Both the position numbers and the translations under genes were made by a program. A DNA stretch of 58,000 nt from Cryptomeria japonica (taxonomy: Eukaryota > Streptophyta > Pinopsida > Cupressales > Cupressaceae): positions 651,768,920-651,826,919 of the forward strand of contig NC_081405.1 in the NCBI RefSeq assembly GCF_030272615.1, in the 5' to 3' direction. Each line of letters starts with the position of its first letter. Position 1 is the first letter of the stretch. Shown in pieces: positions 46,317 to 58,000 of the stretch. The notes beneath the pieces are model-generated. The model was not told where the DNA came from. It saw only the letters and a program-made list of their open reading frames with translations, and did no database searches.

Positions 46317-47226
46317 AAGTTTAGGTGATCTACAATTAGAGTTAATTAGTTTTAAGTTCTGGTTGATACAGTTGCAGTGCAATGATGTAGAGGAATGCAT
46401 TTTATTCCTCGGCTTACAATTGGTAAAGTGTTGTAGATGATTTATTCAACTTCCTTAATGTGTTATGTTGCTTCTTTGGTTGTCTAGGAGTTTTGATAGT
46501 GGTCTAGATTGAAGTTTGAGTTTGTTGTGTTGGCATAAAATAACTATTTCATCATTTGAGGCTGACCTATGTGTTTTTGGTTGGTGCAGTAGCTTGCAGT
46601 TCCTTGTAAGCTATATTGAGAGTATCTGAAAGGTGTGTCGACATTGTGTGACCCTTCACACATTTATTTTTCCTTCTGCATTTGTGTTGGAGAGTATTTT
46701 GGGGTTGATGGTTATGTATGAACACATTAAATCTTATTAGGCCAACCTAATGAATGTTATTAAGGTTGCAAAAGTTTAGGTAATCTACAATTAGAGTTAA
46801 TTAATTGTAAATTTTGGTTGATACAATTGCAGTGCAGTGGTGTGGAGGAATGCATTGCATTCCTTATCTTACAATTAGTAAAGTGTTCCAGATGATTTAT
46901 TCAGATTCCCTGATGTGTTATGTTGTTTATTTGGTTGTCCAAAACTTTTAATAGTGGTTTGGATGGAAGTTTGAGTTTGTTGTATTGGCATAAATTAATT
47001 ATTTCATCCTTTGAGTCTGATTTATGTGTTTTTAGTTGGTGTGGTAGCACACAGTTGCTTGAAAGCTATATTGGGAGTATCTGGAAGGTGTTTCGACATC
47101 ATGTGACCCTTCACACATTTAATTTTCTTTGCGCATTTGTGTTGGAGAGTGTTTTGGGGTTGATGGTTACATATGAGCACATTACATCTTATTAAGCCAA
47201 CCTAATGGATGTTATTGAGGTTGCAT
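46317..47226. repeat. Tandem duplication, two 455-bp units
   Basis: Unit 1 is 46317-46771 and unit 2 is 46772-47226. Both start AAGTTTAGGT-ATCTACAATT, share GAAGTTTGAGTTTGTTGT and TGTGACCCTTCACACATTTA, and end AAGGTTGCA or GAGGTTGCA. They differ at many scattered sites, so the duplication is old. The stretch carries no long ORF and no element motif. Confidence 0.85.
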
Positions 47227-47586
47227 ATAATATATAAAGGTTAGATTAATTGTATAAATGAATGAACAATTAGTATGTATTGTGTGAAGTCATTGTGAAG
47301 TGGTGAATAGGTTTAAATGTACATCAAAGTGGTGATGAAGACACTCTTTTATGTGTAATGAATTATGGATTATTATCATCATTCTAGTAGACATTTTTTC
47401 TATAGTTCAATCTTATTGATATTGTTGTATTAAAATAATTGTATATTTCTTTGAAGAAGTAATCCTTAGTGTGTGCTAGTAATTACTGCATCTTTCCCTA
47501 AGGTTGTGCACCTTAGCTTGCAAGTCATCTACAAAAGTAGTGACTTCCCTAGCCTTTGGCCTAAACTCTATAATCCGTTGTATATG
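47227..47586. other. Unrecognised stretch before the microsatellite
   Basis: 360 AT-rich bases with no supported gene and nothing recognisable. Confidence 0.35.
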
Positions 47587-47709
47587 CATATGTACGTATG
47601 TATACATACATACATACATACACACAAATATATATTTATAAATACACATATATGTATATATACATATATATATATACATATATATATATACATATATATA
47701 TATACATAT

Positions 47710-47748
<39 letters not shown>
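47587..47748. repeat. TA/CATA microsatellite, left part
   Basis: Runs of TACA, TATATACA and CATATA units. It continues at 48985-49083 beyond the solo LTR S, so the LTR is inserted within one microsatellite. Confidence 0.9.
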
Positions 47749-47749
<1 letters not shown>

Positions 47750-48984
47750 GTTAGGATAATGGTGGACAACTGAGAGCGGGGGGTGGGGGGGGGTGCTGAA
47801 TCAGTTGTCAACAAATTATAAAACTTTAAGCTCACATAACCTTCTACCGGAATGCATAAACCAAAAACTGAAATAGTAGATGTAATAGTTAAGCATAAAC
47901 ATAAATTACAAAATAATTAACCAACCATCCATAACACATGACACCAATATTTGTACGTGGAAAACCCGGTAAAGGGAAAAACCATGGTGGGAAGCCTACC
48001 CACAGTTAGATAATACTTCTGCAGCAAGTATGTGATTACAATAAGAGGGGAATGTGCATGTAGGAAGGCACACTACCTAGAGCACACTGCTCATCACAAG
48101 AGGAGCCTCATTGACTACAAAGAAATACAAACTACAATATGGAAATAAGAATGAACTACAAGAATAACATCTCCTATGCCTGAGTATAGTTCTGGTTAAG
48201 CTCAATACCAGAGGTCTTAAACCTCTTTAATAAACCCAATTTGATCACCTATGATCAACCAAAACCTCTACATATGATTACAAAATTATTTGGACATAGA
48301 TAATCCTATATCCCATAGGACCAGTTCTACAAAGAGATCTTACATCATATTTATACCAACCCAAGACTTAAACAATTAGGTCATGCACCTAAAAGATAAT
48401 ACAATAGATCTATTACATAATCCCACAAACCAATGATAAACCAAGACGGCCTATGACTGAAACAACATAATCCAAACATTAAATCCAACCGGTGATGCAT
48501 CAGAAGCATCAATCAACATGTTACACAAACTAGTCCATAACCTAGCAGAATAAGATAGAATACGTCTGGTCCTAAATAGAAACACCACTGATCAATTGGA
48601 ACACAAAAATGATAACCATAAGCATCCTGGTAACCTTCTAGAAGTTGCACCAATACCACTTATTGAATTCATTAAAATATCTTCATAAGAGTGCTACTAG
48701 TAAAACCCTTACCGGTGACCAAAAGGATTACTAGAACAAATGATAACATCCAGATCATCAAATCCCAAACCAATTGAATGTGATACACATCAGGAACACA
48801 TGAATAACTATTCCAAGCCAATACCACAAGTTGGACCAAATCGAATAATAGCAGAGATGGTCTCTAGGTAAATATCATAATCTAACCACTCTACTGGAAG
48901 CCGGTAGACAACAAAACAACTAGTATTGACATCAATGATAAAACATCAATGCAACACATAATAAATTCCTCCAAATTCCCAACA
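47749..48984 (-). mobile_element. S: solo LTR of a SIRE-like copia family (1,236 bp)
   Basis: It reads TGTTAGGATAATGGTGGACAAC to CCCAACA on plus. Target duplication ACATA (47744-47748, 48985-48989) matches, although the CATATA microsatellite makes this weaker evidence. It resembles the F2 LTR in length, G-run and hairpin arms GACAACTGA (47765-47773) / TCAGTTGTC (47801-47809). No interior is present: a solo LTR left by LTR-LTR recombination. Confidence 0.85.
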
Positions 48985-49083
48985 ACATATACATATACAT
49001 CCATACATGTATGTATGTGTATGTGTATGTGTATGTGTATGTGCATGTATGCATGCATGTATGCATGTATGTATGTATGTATA
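48985..49083. repeat. Microsatellite, right part
   Basis: CATATA units, then TGTATG and GTATGCATG units. This is the continuation of the array at 47587-47748. Confidence 0.88.
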
Positions 49084-49163
49084 TTGTGAGTTTGATTCTC
49101 ACTGTGGATTTTTTTTCAATTTGGGCTTTTCATATAAAAATGCTAGTGTTCATGTGTGTTTGG

Positions 49164-50387
49164 TGTTAGATAGTTCAGATAACTGGAAGACAACTGAGAA
49201 GGGGGGGGGGGTGAATCAGTTGTCATGGATTACCAGAAGCATTAGCAAGTTAAACTTTAATACCAGAACCCAAAACAATAATACCGTAGTAGCAATTAAT
49301 CCAATTAAGAATAAACAATAATCACAGAATAAAAGACATCCACACAACACCAAGATTTGTAAGTGGAAAACCCGGTATAGGAAAAAACCATAGTGTGAAG
49401 CCTACCCACCATCTAGATAATAATTTTGTAGTAAGTATGTGAATTACAATGAAGGGGCCTACACTTGTAGGAAGACCAACAACCTAGAGCACATTGCTCA
49501 TCATAAAAGGAGCCTCACTGAGTACATATAAATCCAGACTACAATCCGAAGAAGTGTTGAACTGCAAAAGATAATATCTCCTATGCCTGAGTATAGTTTT
49601 GGTTAAGCTCAATATTGGAGGAATAAATCCTCTTACACAAACCCAATTCGATCTCCAATGATCAACCAAATCCTCTGCCTGAATGATATTACATTATTTG
49701 CACATTCCATTCCTTGACCATGACCTCTTACATTAACCATGATGATCTACAATGAGATCTTACATCTATTTATACAAACCCTCGACCATAAACAATTAGG
49801 CCAGCCACCAGACAATAAATCAATTACATAATTACAAACCATGTCGGCCTTAGACCAAACAAATAATAACAACACATAAGACATCCCATAAATACAACAA
49901 TAGGTCCTATCCACACATTACATTAATGCTGGTCCATAACCTAGATCAAACAAGACCAAGGATGGGTCCACATGATTCAACAATGATCTCCAACCACCAA
50001 GTCTCAAACATGATTACCAACAACATCCTAAAACTCTATCAGAAGTTGCACCAACACCACTTATGCAATTCATCAAAGATCTCCACCAAAAGCTCTGCCA
50101 GTGAAACCCTCGCTAGAACCAGAAACCAATCTTCAAAGCAGGCAGGATAAAATCCAATCACTAGACCAAAACCAATTGATCAAGTATGAGTATAAGAATT
50201 ATTAATAAACCAATTCCATCACCAAATTCTACTAGAGTCTTCTGGATCAAGCCAAATCCAAGTCAACCATAAATCACTCAACCTACCAGAACTAGAAGGG
50301 TGTCGGTAAAGCATCCAAACAAATAGTATTGACATCAATGAAAAAACATCAATGCAACACATAATTAATTCCACCAAATGGCCAACA
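49164..50387 (-). repeat. 3' LTR of F2 (1,224 bp)
   Basis: It reads TGTTAGATAGTTCAG to GGCCAACA on plus. Perfect hairpin arms GACAACTGA (49189-49197) / TCAGTTGTC (49216-49224) flank a G-run. Confidence 0.87.
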
Positions 50388-50800
50388 ATCTCCCCCTTTG
50401 GCATTGATGGTAACATTAGATGTGAAATATATATAAATATCGAGAAATGCCAAACAAGTCTCCCCCTGTGGAAGAGAGCCGACAATCACTCGCATATAGC
50501 TCTGGATATCAATATCTCTCCCCCTTTGAAGAATATTTCTCCCCTTTTGACTTTTATCATTTTCTTCCTTTATCTTTTTCACATCACTATCTCTCCCCCT
50601 TTGACATCAATGCTAGAAAACTGATAGAAATATCAAAGTATTAATATGAGCCTCTGAATCTCAAAGCTTACTAGTCGCCTTGAGCAGTAGCATCCCACAT
50701 CAGTGTCAAAATGAATAGTATCTCTGATATTGCATGCCAAACTGATTTCAAACCACATCAATCAAGTCTCTACCGAAGGGGTAGAAACCCCCAATCTATC
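50388..50800 (-). other. Polypurine-tract region of F2
   Basis: No gene. Five CT-rich tracts on plus lie near 50389 (TCTCCCCCTTTGGCATT), 50460, 50516, 50538 and 50591 (TCTCTCCCCCTTTGACATC). The first is the LTR-proximal primer tract. Confidence 0.65.
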
Positions 50801-50854
50801 TCTTAGGTACTCAAATGATTCCTTGGATAAAGGTTTAGAGAAAATATCTACAAT

Positions 50855-52722
50855 CTATTCTATAGTGTTCACATAAACTATTCTAAATTCAGTTGCTTCC
50901 ACCTTCTCCTTCAAAAAGTTATACTTGATAGATAAGTGCTTTGTCTTAGAATGAAATACTAGATTCTTTGATATATCAATAGCAACAGAGTTATCATAGT
51001 GAATAACTACCAATGCATCATAATCCACCTTTATATCCTTCAACATTTGCTTCATCCATAAAAATTGGGTACAGTTAGTAGTAGGATCAACATACTCAGC
51101 TTCAACAGTAGATAAAGAAGTACATGACTGTTTCTTGTTGATCCATGGAACCAACTTCTTTCCAAGAAAGAAAGCTCTACCGAAAGTACTTTTCTAGTCA
51201 TCAACATCTCCAACCCAATCATCATCTGTATATGCACATAAAGTGAACTTATCATTCTTAGGGTATTATAGGCCATATTATGATGTACCTTGCAAGTATC
51301 TAAAAATCCTTTTCACCACCATCTCATGATCTTCTCTAGGATCACTTTGAAATCTTGAAACAATACAAACAACATTCATAATGTTAGGCCTAGTCTAAGT
51401 CAAATAAAGTAGACCTCCAATCATAGATTTGTATCTTGTAGGATTTACCGGTGCATAAACATATTTTCTTGTCAATTTCTCACTTGTAAACATAGGTGTA
51501 CTTACCAGTTAGAATCTCCCATACCAAATTTCTTCAACAATTTCTTAGCATATTTAGTTTGATAGATAAAAATACCTTTGTGAGTCTGAGTAATCTGCAA
51601 ACCTAAGAAAAAATTCATCTCACCAATCATAGACATCTCAAATTCTTTCTCCATATTATTTAAAAATTCTATGCATAATTTATCTTCACCTCCAAAAATA
51701 ATATCATCAGCAAATACTTCAACAATCAGTACATCATCATGAGTGATTTTATAATATAAATTACTATCAACACTGCCCATAGTAAAACCAAGCTTCAAAA
51801 CATATTTATCCAACCTTGCATACCAAGCTCTAGGTGCTTTTTTTCAATCCATATAAAGATTTCCTTAACTTGCAAACCATATCAGTATCATCTGATAGTA
51901 AAAAACCATCAGGTTTCTTAATATAAACTTCCTCATCAATATCCTCATTCAAAAATGCATATTTAATATCCATCTGATAAAGCTTGTAGTTTTTATAAGC
52001 GACATAGGCCAGAAATAATCTTACAGCTTCAATCCTAGCTACCGGTGCAAAAGTCTCTCCATAATCAATTCCTTCCTTCTGAGAATATCCTTTACAAACC
52101 AATTTAGCCTCATTTCTTATAACTTGACCATCCTCATTCAATTTATTCCTAAAACCCCATTTAGTTGCAATCACATTTTTATTTTTTAGGTTAGGGAAGA
52201 AAAGTCGAGGTGTTATTTTTCTCAATCTGATCTAATTCTTCTTCCATAGCTTTTAACCAAAATTCATCTTTAAATGCCTCAATTACTGATACTGGTTCAA
52301 CTTGTGAAATTAAACATACCTCATTAGTTGCTAGTCTTCTTTTTGTCATCACTCTATTGCTCTTATCCCCAATGATTTGATCCTCAGAATGACTCAATCT
52401 CACATACCTAGGAGTCTTCTGACTCTCTGTTCCTCTTCCATGTTCTTTAGTTACTGTGGAATTCTCTGATGTTGCCGGAGTATCTGGTTCAACTCTATGT
52501 TCTGGTAAAGGTGCTATCGATTCAAATATAATCATTTTCACTATCGGTTCCTTCTCATAAACTCATATTTGACTTTTCCTCAGCTCATCTAATTTGACAT
52601 TAGCACTCTCCACAATTCTCTTCAATCTCTTGTTATAACATCTATATACTTTTCTTTCATTATAATAACCAAGAAATATGCCTTCATCACATCTAGGATC
52701 AAATTTCCCAATAGTATCATCT
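50855..52722 (-). pseudogene. F2 pol: integrase end, reverse transcriptase, RNase H
   Basis: The integrase tail KFDPRCDEGIFLGYYNER is at about 52650-52720. RT starts near 52225 (NKNVIATKWGFRNKLNEDG), has QMDIKYAFLNEDIDEEVYI, and at 51502-51813 carries VEVFADDIIFGGEDK with the active site FADD intact. RNase H pieces are 51052-51276 and 50855-51154 (KQSCTSLSTVEAEYV, IHYDNSVAIDISKNLVFHSKTKH). Frameshifts lie near 51835 and 51500. Confidence 0.85.
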
Positions 52723-53647
52723 TGTTGGCATTATACACTCAGATGAGAATGGTTGATGTTGTCATTGATGGAAACCAATTGGTAACATGTTTCACAAGTT
52801 ATACCAGCAATAGACTTCACCTATCGACACCAACATTCACTACAAGGTTTATTCACACCAGCATCCAATTACACCGGTAGTAGATTATACCGGCAGTCCA
52901 AGCCGACTTGGAAATAATATTGTTTATGCAAAATGTATTGTAATGTAATATTTGTATGTTTGACATGATGTATTGTAAAGACTCATATATGTATGAGATC
53001 TTGTAGGTCATTTTGAAATGTAAGAAAGGAATGTATGTAGGTATCTATGCAAGTGATATATGAGATGTTATAGGTTATGATACCAGATAGTTGTTTATGC
53101 ACTTTGATGTATTTAGTTTGAGAGCGAATAAGAAGAAGAGCAAAGCAAAGACTATTCTATGCAAGTAGAATCATTCACCAGCAAGGTTTTGGTTAAGGTA
53201 ATATCAGATAGAGCTTAAACTGGTATTGTATCCAGCATTGCAGATGCTATTTTGAAGCAGTACATTGTTATTGGATTTAACCATCCAATTGTAGTCAGTG
53301 GGACTCCATTTTGTTGTTGAGAAGTGAGCTCTAGGTTGTTGGCCTTCCTGCATGTGCAGACCCATATCATACTAAGTAATATTTATTCATACTGGCTAGT
53401 GAGTAAATATTGTGGGTCACAAATCCCACCAAGGTTTTTCCCCTACCCGGTTTCCTTGCCAAAAATATGTGTTATGGTTTGCATTGATGCTTGTTCTTTT
53501 GTTTCTCTTTACTACTTTATTATTTTCCTACCGTTATATCAATTTGAATTGTAGAGTTACAAATAAGTTTAAATCTTTCATCCACCAGTTAGACACTGAT
53601 TCACCCCCCCCCTCTCACTATCCTTGGGGTTAACCAAGTATCTAACA
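52723..53647 (+). repeat. 5' LTR of element G (925 bp)
   Basis: It runs TGTTGGCATTATACACTCAG to TCTAACA. It shares the CACAAATCCCACC-AGGTTTTTCCC block and the C-run near the end with A and D. Hairpin arms are imperfect (GACACTGA 53592-53599, TCACTATC 53615-53622). Confidence 0.83.
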
Positions 53648-53718
53648 ATTGGTATCAAAGCCTAGTCCTCTATCTGCATAAGCCTAACAACTTGAGGAAG
53701 ATTTTGAAACTGGTACTG

Positions 53719-54833
53719 ATGGAAAGTTTGAGACAATAGTTGGAAGGAGCTCTTGAAGATTTTGATGCAGAAAAATTGAAGAATATCAAATTGGAAGATG
53801 AACTCATAAGTGCTCAGGAATTCATCAAAGCACTTCAAGAAGACTTGGTCATATAAAAGAATTAGAGAAAATAATTACGTATGCAATTGCAAAACCAAGA
53901 TGATGAAGAAAAAGAAACTCTTAGAGATATTGCAGAGAAACTGAGATAAGAGAATAGTAACATGAAGAATGAGATACAAGATTTAACCATGATACTATGC
54001 AAGGATATTGAAGATAGAAAAAGGAATGAGGAAGATTTGGCCAGAAGACTTAATGAAAGATCAAATAAATCTCTAATGCTTAGTTATGAAAATGATATGC
54101 TTAAAAAAGACTTGATTCACATGCAACATGACAAAGAGGAACTTATGAGATAAGTTAGCACTTTGGAAGGTGAGTTTGTCACTACAAATGAATACAAAGA
54201 CAAATTCAAAAAGAGTTCATACAAGCTTGATGATATGCTTAAAAGTCAAAAACCTGACGGAGAAACAATTGGACTTGGATTTGAACATGGAGAAAGTTCC
54301 GGGATTGCAAACAATCATGATCATAGTAAACCGGTAAGGTAGTCTGATGCTTATAAATTCAATGGGAAATGTTTTAATTGCAATAAATTTGGTCATAGAG
54401 AAAATCAATGCAGATTTAGGAATAATCAAAATACAAACTCATCCATTGGTCAATGCTCCAAATGCAATAAAATGGCCATAACTCAGATAATTGTAGAATG
54501 GATGTGAAATACTATGTTTGTGGTAGATTTAGACATTTATCTAATTAATGAAGAACTCAAATTGGTCAAGGTTATGGGAAATCTATTTAGAGAAACAATG
54601 TAACCTATTATGCATGCAACAAGATTGGGCATATTGCAAAATTTTATAGAAGTAAGACTGTACCGACAAACAACAAAGGATCTAATGAAAAAGGCAAAGA
54701 AAAGGTAAATGAAATTAGGCAAGAATTCACTAAACAATGGATCAGGAAGAGAGATCAGAGAAATGATGAATCTATCTTTGCACCAGCAGAACAGGGCAAT
54801 CCTACACCGACAGGAGATTCTTTATCTAACTAA
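53719..54833 (+). pseudogene. Gag-like ORF of G
   Basis: ATG 53719 (MESLRQ) aligns with the A and D starts. Codon 37 is AAA here, not the TAG found in A and D. Coiled coil follows (open 53962-54153). Knuckles: CFNCNKFGHRENQC intact, CSKCNK-GHNSDNC shifted by one base, the third YYVCGRFRH degraded, the fourth TYYACNKIGH degraded. It ends at TAA 54831. Several TAG and TAA stops show strong decay. Confidence 0.7.
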
Positions 54834-54985
54834 GGAATAATCCTTTGGGGTAAGGCAACTAATTGAAGATCATGCATTTACCCTCAGTTGGTGGTAAGAA
54901 GTTATAATTCTTCTTTACAGGCACACATGTTGAGTATTCACTTCACCAACAAAGCATTTATTGCGATTGTAAGTTAACTTTTGGT

Positions 54986-54991
54986 TATAAA
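54986..54991 (+). promoter_or_regulatory. Candidate internal TATA box before ORF2 of G
   Basis: TATAAA lies 151 bp before the ATG at 55137, the same spacing as in A and D even though the leader sequence between has diverged. Confidence 0.48.
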
Positions 54992-55136
54992 GCATGATAA
55001 TTTTTCATTTAAACTTACCAAAGCATTCAAGCATTTGAAGAGCGCAAACTTTGAGAACCAACATTCTAGAGGAGAAGCAGTAAAGGTTTTTCAAGGCATC
55101 TAAGGTTTTTCAGTTAAAAGGTATTTATCTTACGAC

Positions 55137-58000
55137 ATGGCTTCTTCATCCTCCATTCCTAAATTCATTGCAAACCCTACTATTGTGGAGAATATAAAAT
55201 GACCTAGACTAGTCTTTAAGATAATCCCTACGATAGCAAAGTTGGATTACTCCATTGGTGCATTTTCAAAAATCCCAAAAGGAGTTGCGTTTGCTGAAGA
55301 CCCTAGGGCATACATTCACTGTAACATTGAAATTTTAGGGTCCAAGGATTTAAAGAATATGTTCATGAATGTAATAACTGACAAACAAGGTGTAGTCAAA
55401 TCGGAACAAAAGATTGTTGAATATTTAGGGCTCATTAACATCCTTCACATGCCTGAATTTTTAGATGAGATTGTCGGTTATGTTCTTAGCAGAGTTCACA
55501 GTGAATTTTTGTGGTTAGATTAAGTTTTTAAGATCACTAAGGAAGCGATTAGAAATGTTACAAGTTTACCTTCTACTGAAACTAGGCCTGATAAGAAAAA
55601 GAAAATTCCAAACAAAGAGGTTATGAACTTAATCAAAGCTACATTTGATAATAGATCACTTAGGGTTAGTGATATAACTGACAACAATGTTAAATATGCA
55701 AGTACAGTTATTGGATACAAAGTTTCTCATACTAATAGGTTGAATTTTGTATTAAGTTTATTCATTCATAGTGCCTATGAGATGATTATGAATAATGTTA
55801 AAATTGACATATGTGAATGGCTGAAAGATGAATTGTTAGAAAATTTGAGCAAGATCAAAGGTGACAAGAAGGGAAATTTCAAGTTTGGGAATTTGATTGT
55901 ATGCTTAATGCTATATTTCTCAAAGGAGATTCCTGATATTGGACACAAGGACTTTTCTTATGATATTTATGTTGGAAAATAGATAAAGGAGGCAATTACC
56001 GACAAGGGTTCAAATGGCGACAAACTGGTAAAAGATTACTTCAAAGATTTTCAAGCTAACATGAAGAAAAGGGAAAGGATTCCCCAAAGCATTGTTGACA
56101 AATATGACAAACACTTTGTTGTGAAAAGAGATGAAGTATGGATGGAGGTAGTTAGACCTAGAACTGTCTGGATAACAAAGATGGGTTATGAAGTGGATTC
56201 ACACATCTTGGAATCATATGCCAAAATACTCCTAGATGCTCCATCGAAATCGACAGAGAAGATATTTGGTAATGCTGAAACTATTGAGAAAGGTGTTGAA
56301 GTTCAAAAGAAGAAGAAGAAAAGAGAAAAAGTAATAAAATATGCTTCGAAGTTTGTTGACATTATTAAAAAGGGCTTGTTGATACTTGATCTGATGAAGG
56401 ATTCTGCTGCACAAGAAATAAAATCAGAACAACAACCAATAGCACATATTTCTCTTGTGTCTACCTTATCTGATTTTGGCAGTGATAAGGTAGTTGAATT
56501 CAAAAGGGTGGAAAGGAAGAAAAGAAAACCCTCACTGACACCTGCTCCATCTTCGAAGAAATCAAGAACACTTAGAAAGAAACAACAGGTTGTGAGAGAG
56601 CCCTGTGGTCAGAAGTAGAAAGCCACACCAAAGAAACAACCAGAACAAAAGGAACCTAACACTCTTTCACTGAAAGAGCTTATCAGTGAAATAACTCAAG
56701 AAGGAAATCTTAGTAATGTTAATAAATTCTATCATTCTTTTAAGGATTCAGATAAGGGTACCATTGAGGAGAGCATTATTTTGTATCTAGAAATATATAA
56801 GAAGATTCTTATTGAGGTTATAGATGTTCTTCCTAATGATTTATACTTGAGACTTGAAGCAAAGAGAATGCCTAATGTGGAGTTAGATAAGAAACTGAAG
56901 GTTGAGTATCTGTTAGCTGTGAATCCTATTAAATCTAAGAAATAGATGTTTTAATATCTGAAGCTAATAGGACTATTTTTGTGAGTGGTCACTGGCAAGT
57001 TAGTCTTATGGTCGACAGAGTAAAAGAAATTACAGATGAAACAACCGATAAGTGGGATATATTCTTTGTTGAGAAAGAGAAGAGAGAAGAAAAAGATAGA
57101 CAGAAAGTTGATAAATCCTTCACAAAAGTATATCAGAAAGTAGATAAGGGTAAGGGTAAGGTTGGCAGTGTACTTGACATCACAGTTAAGGACAACTTAC
57201 CACCACTGGCACAGGTCACCCCATTGGTAGTAGCAGAGGCATCGATATAAATGCAAAATGAGTTTGAAAAAGAGAAGTCAGAGGAAGTGAAAATAGATAA
57301 TGTTGATCCCGAGTCAGACATTCTATTCACAATGAATGTTGACACAATACATCAATATTATGTTCGATAAGGAAACTGTAGAAGAAAAGAAATTTGAAGC
57401 CATAAATGTTGAGATCTCTAAATCAATGGTCAAGACTGTGGATGCTCAATAGAACATTGAGACACTGACAAAAGCATAACAAGAACAAGAACAAAAAATA
57501 TCTGAACCGACAGAAAATAAGAATGAGAGTAAGAGTGAGAATAAGGAAGAGGAAGTGGATAAAGAAAAGATTAAGGATGGAAACAAGGAAGAAGAAATGG
57601 TTAAGGCAACTAAGCAGGTATCTGGAGAGGAGAAGAAAATTATTGCAGAACTTAGTACATCAACTATAGATTATAGACCGACAAATGTTATTTAAGGCTA
57701 TTGATGGTTCTTTACCAATTTTGCAAATGATTGCACCAACGTGCAAGGTTGATCACATTGTTGGGTCTATAGGTAAATTTGACACATTGTCCAAATTCAT
57801 CTCTTCTAACATTCAGACTATAGATAAGATAAATGAGGAGACCATTATGGAAAGGGTAAATAAGGAAAAGGAAAATTTCTTTGATAAAACAATAAAGGAC
57901 TATACAAAACAGATTGATTCATTGTTATCGGCACTAAATTCCACCATTCTGGAATACAAGGAATTGTACAAGAAAGCATGTAATCCTCACCATCTAACAA
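55137..58000 (+). pseudogene. ORF2 of G: unknown function, runs off the window
   Basis: It starts MASSSSIPKFIANPTIVEN, with a TGA at codon 22 (55200) matching the TGA of A. Open pieces are 55242-55523, 55623-55982, 56061-56618 and 56981-57250. Shared words with A and D include ICEWLKDELLENL, DEVWMEVVRPRTVWITKMGYE and KGKGKVG. The C-terminal part is Lys/Glu-rich. A more diverged copy of the same protein, so conservation across A, D and G helps define its core. Confidence 0.63.

Larger units (their letters stand above)
49164..52722 (-). mobile_element. F2: SIRE-like copia retrotransposon, 3' part, cut by G
   Basis: The 3' LTR is at 49164-50387, the polypurine region follows, then RNase H, RT and the end of integrase on the minus strand. 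It stops at 52722, where G starts, inside the integrase motif KFDPRCDEG. The upstream half must lie beyond G, outside the window. F1 and S carry LTRs of this family or a close one. Confidence 0.87.
52723..58000 (+). mobile_element. Element G: non-autonomous SIRE/copia-like LTR element (right end outside window)
   Basis: The 5' LTR is 52723-53647. The primer word TTGGTATCAAAGC (53649) has one change. A Gag-like ORF and ORF2 follow, collinear with A and D but more diverged. It is inserted in F2 integrase. The 5' flank is CATCT; its partner is out of view. No pol is seen in the 5.3 kb present. Confidence 0.83.

Noticed and set aside
47473-47835. Overlapping frames on both strands rich in Tyr/Ile/Val
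   Set aside because: They are translations of the TA/CATA microsatellite and carry no real protein signal.
50352-50644. Pro/Ser-rich short frames beside the F2 LTR
   Set aside because: They are translations of the CT-rich complements of polypurine tracts.

Overview
The window looks like intergenic DNA from a large plant nuclear genome. A gymnosperm-like genome is my guess from element style, not something the sequence proves. I see no host gene, tRNA, rRNA or CRISPR array. Nearly everything is LTR retrotransposon, nested up to three levels deep, and every coding region carries stops or frameshifts.

Layout. Positions 1-174 are a remnant of a minus-strand Ty1/copia gag. Element B, a plus-strand Ty3/gypsy element of Tat/Ogre type, is inserted in it. 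Its 5' LTR runs about 175-6937 and its truncated 3' LTR runs 34249-37792. Its gag, protease, archaeal-type RNase H, RT, degenerate RNase H and integrase are scattered between 7223 and 34104. Three younger elements split B: A (8652-15341, in gag), C (17669-24412, between the extra RNase H and RT) and D (27104-33712, in integrase). C and D have perfect 5-bp target duplications and A has a near-perfect one. Removing the insertions restores B's reading frame at each site.

Right of B there is a broken LTR, F1 (37793-45368), split by a full minus-strand copia element E (38003-44693). Then come unrecognised DNA, a 455-bp tandem duplication, a TA-rich microsatellite split by a solo LTR (S, 47749-48984), a minus-strand copia element F2 (49164-52722) and a plus-strand element G (52723 to the window end) that interrupts F2.

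Two functional classes stand out. C, E and F2 are autonomous-type SIRE-like copia elements (gag, protease, integrase, RT, RNase H). A, D and G have no pol. They encode a coiled-coil Gag-like protein with up to four CCHC knuckles and a second ORF of about 1,060-1,100 codons of unknown function. Both classes share the tRNA-iMet primer site, repeated AAAGGGGGAG-type tracts and LTR termini, so A, D and G were probably mobilised in trans by C/E/F-like elements.

Most notable signals: a long ORF inside the U3 part of B's LTR; an RNase H placed upstream of RT in B together with a degenerate second RNase H; a TATA box at a fixed distance of 149-151 bp before ORF2 in A, D and G; and a hairpin near one LTR end whose two arms covary between families.
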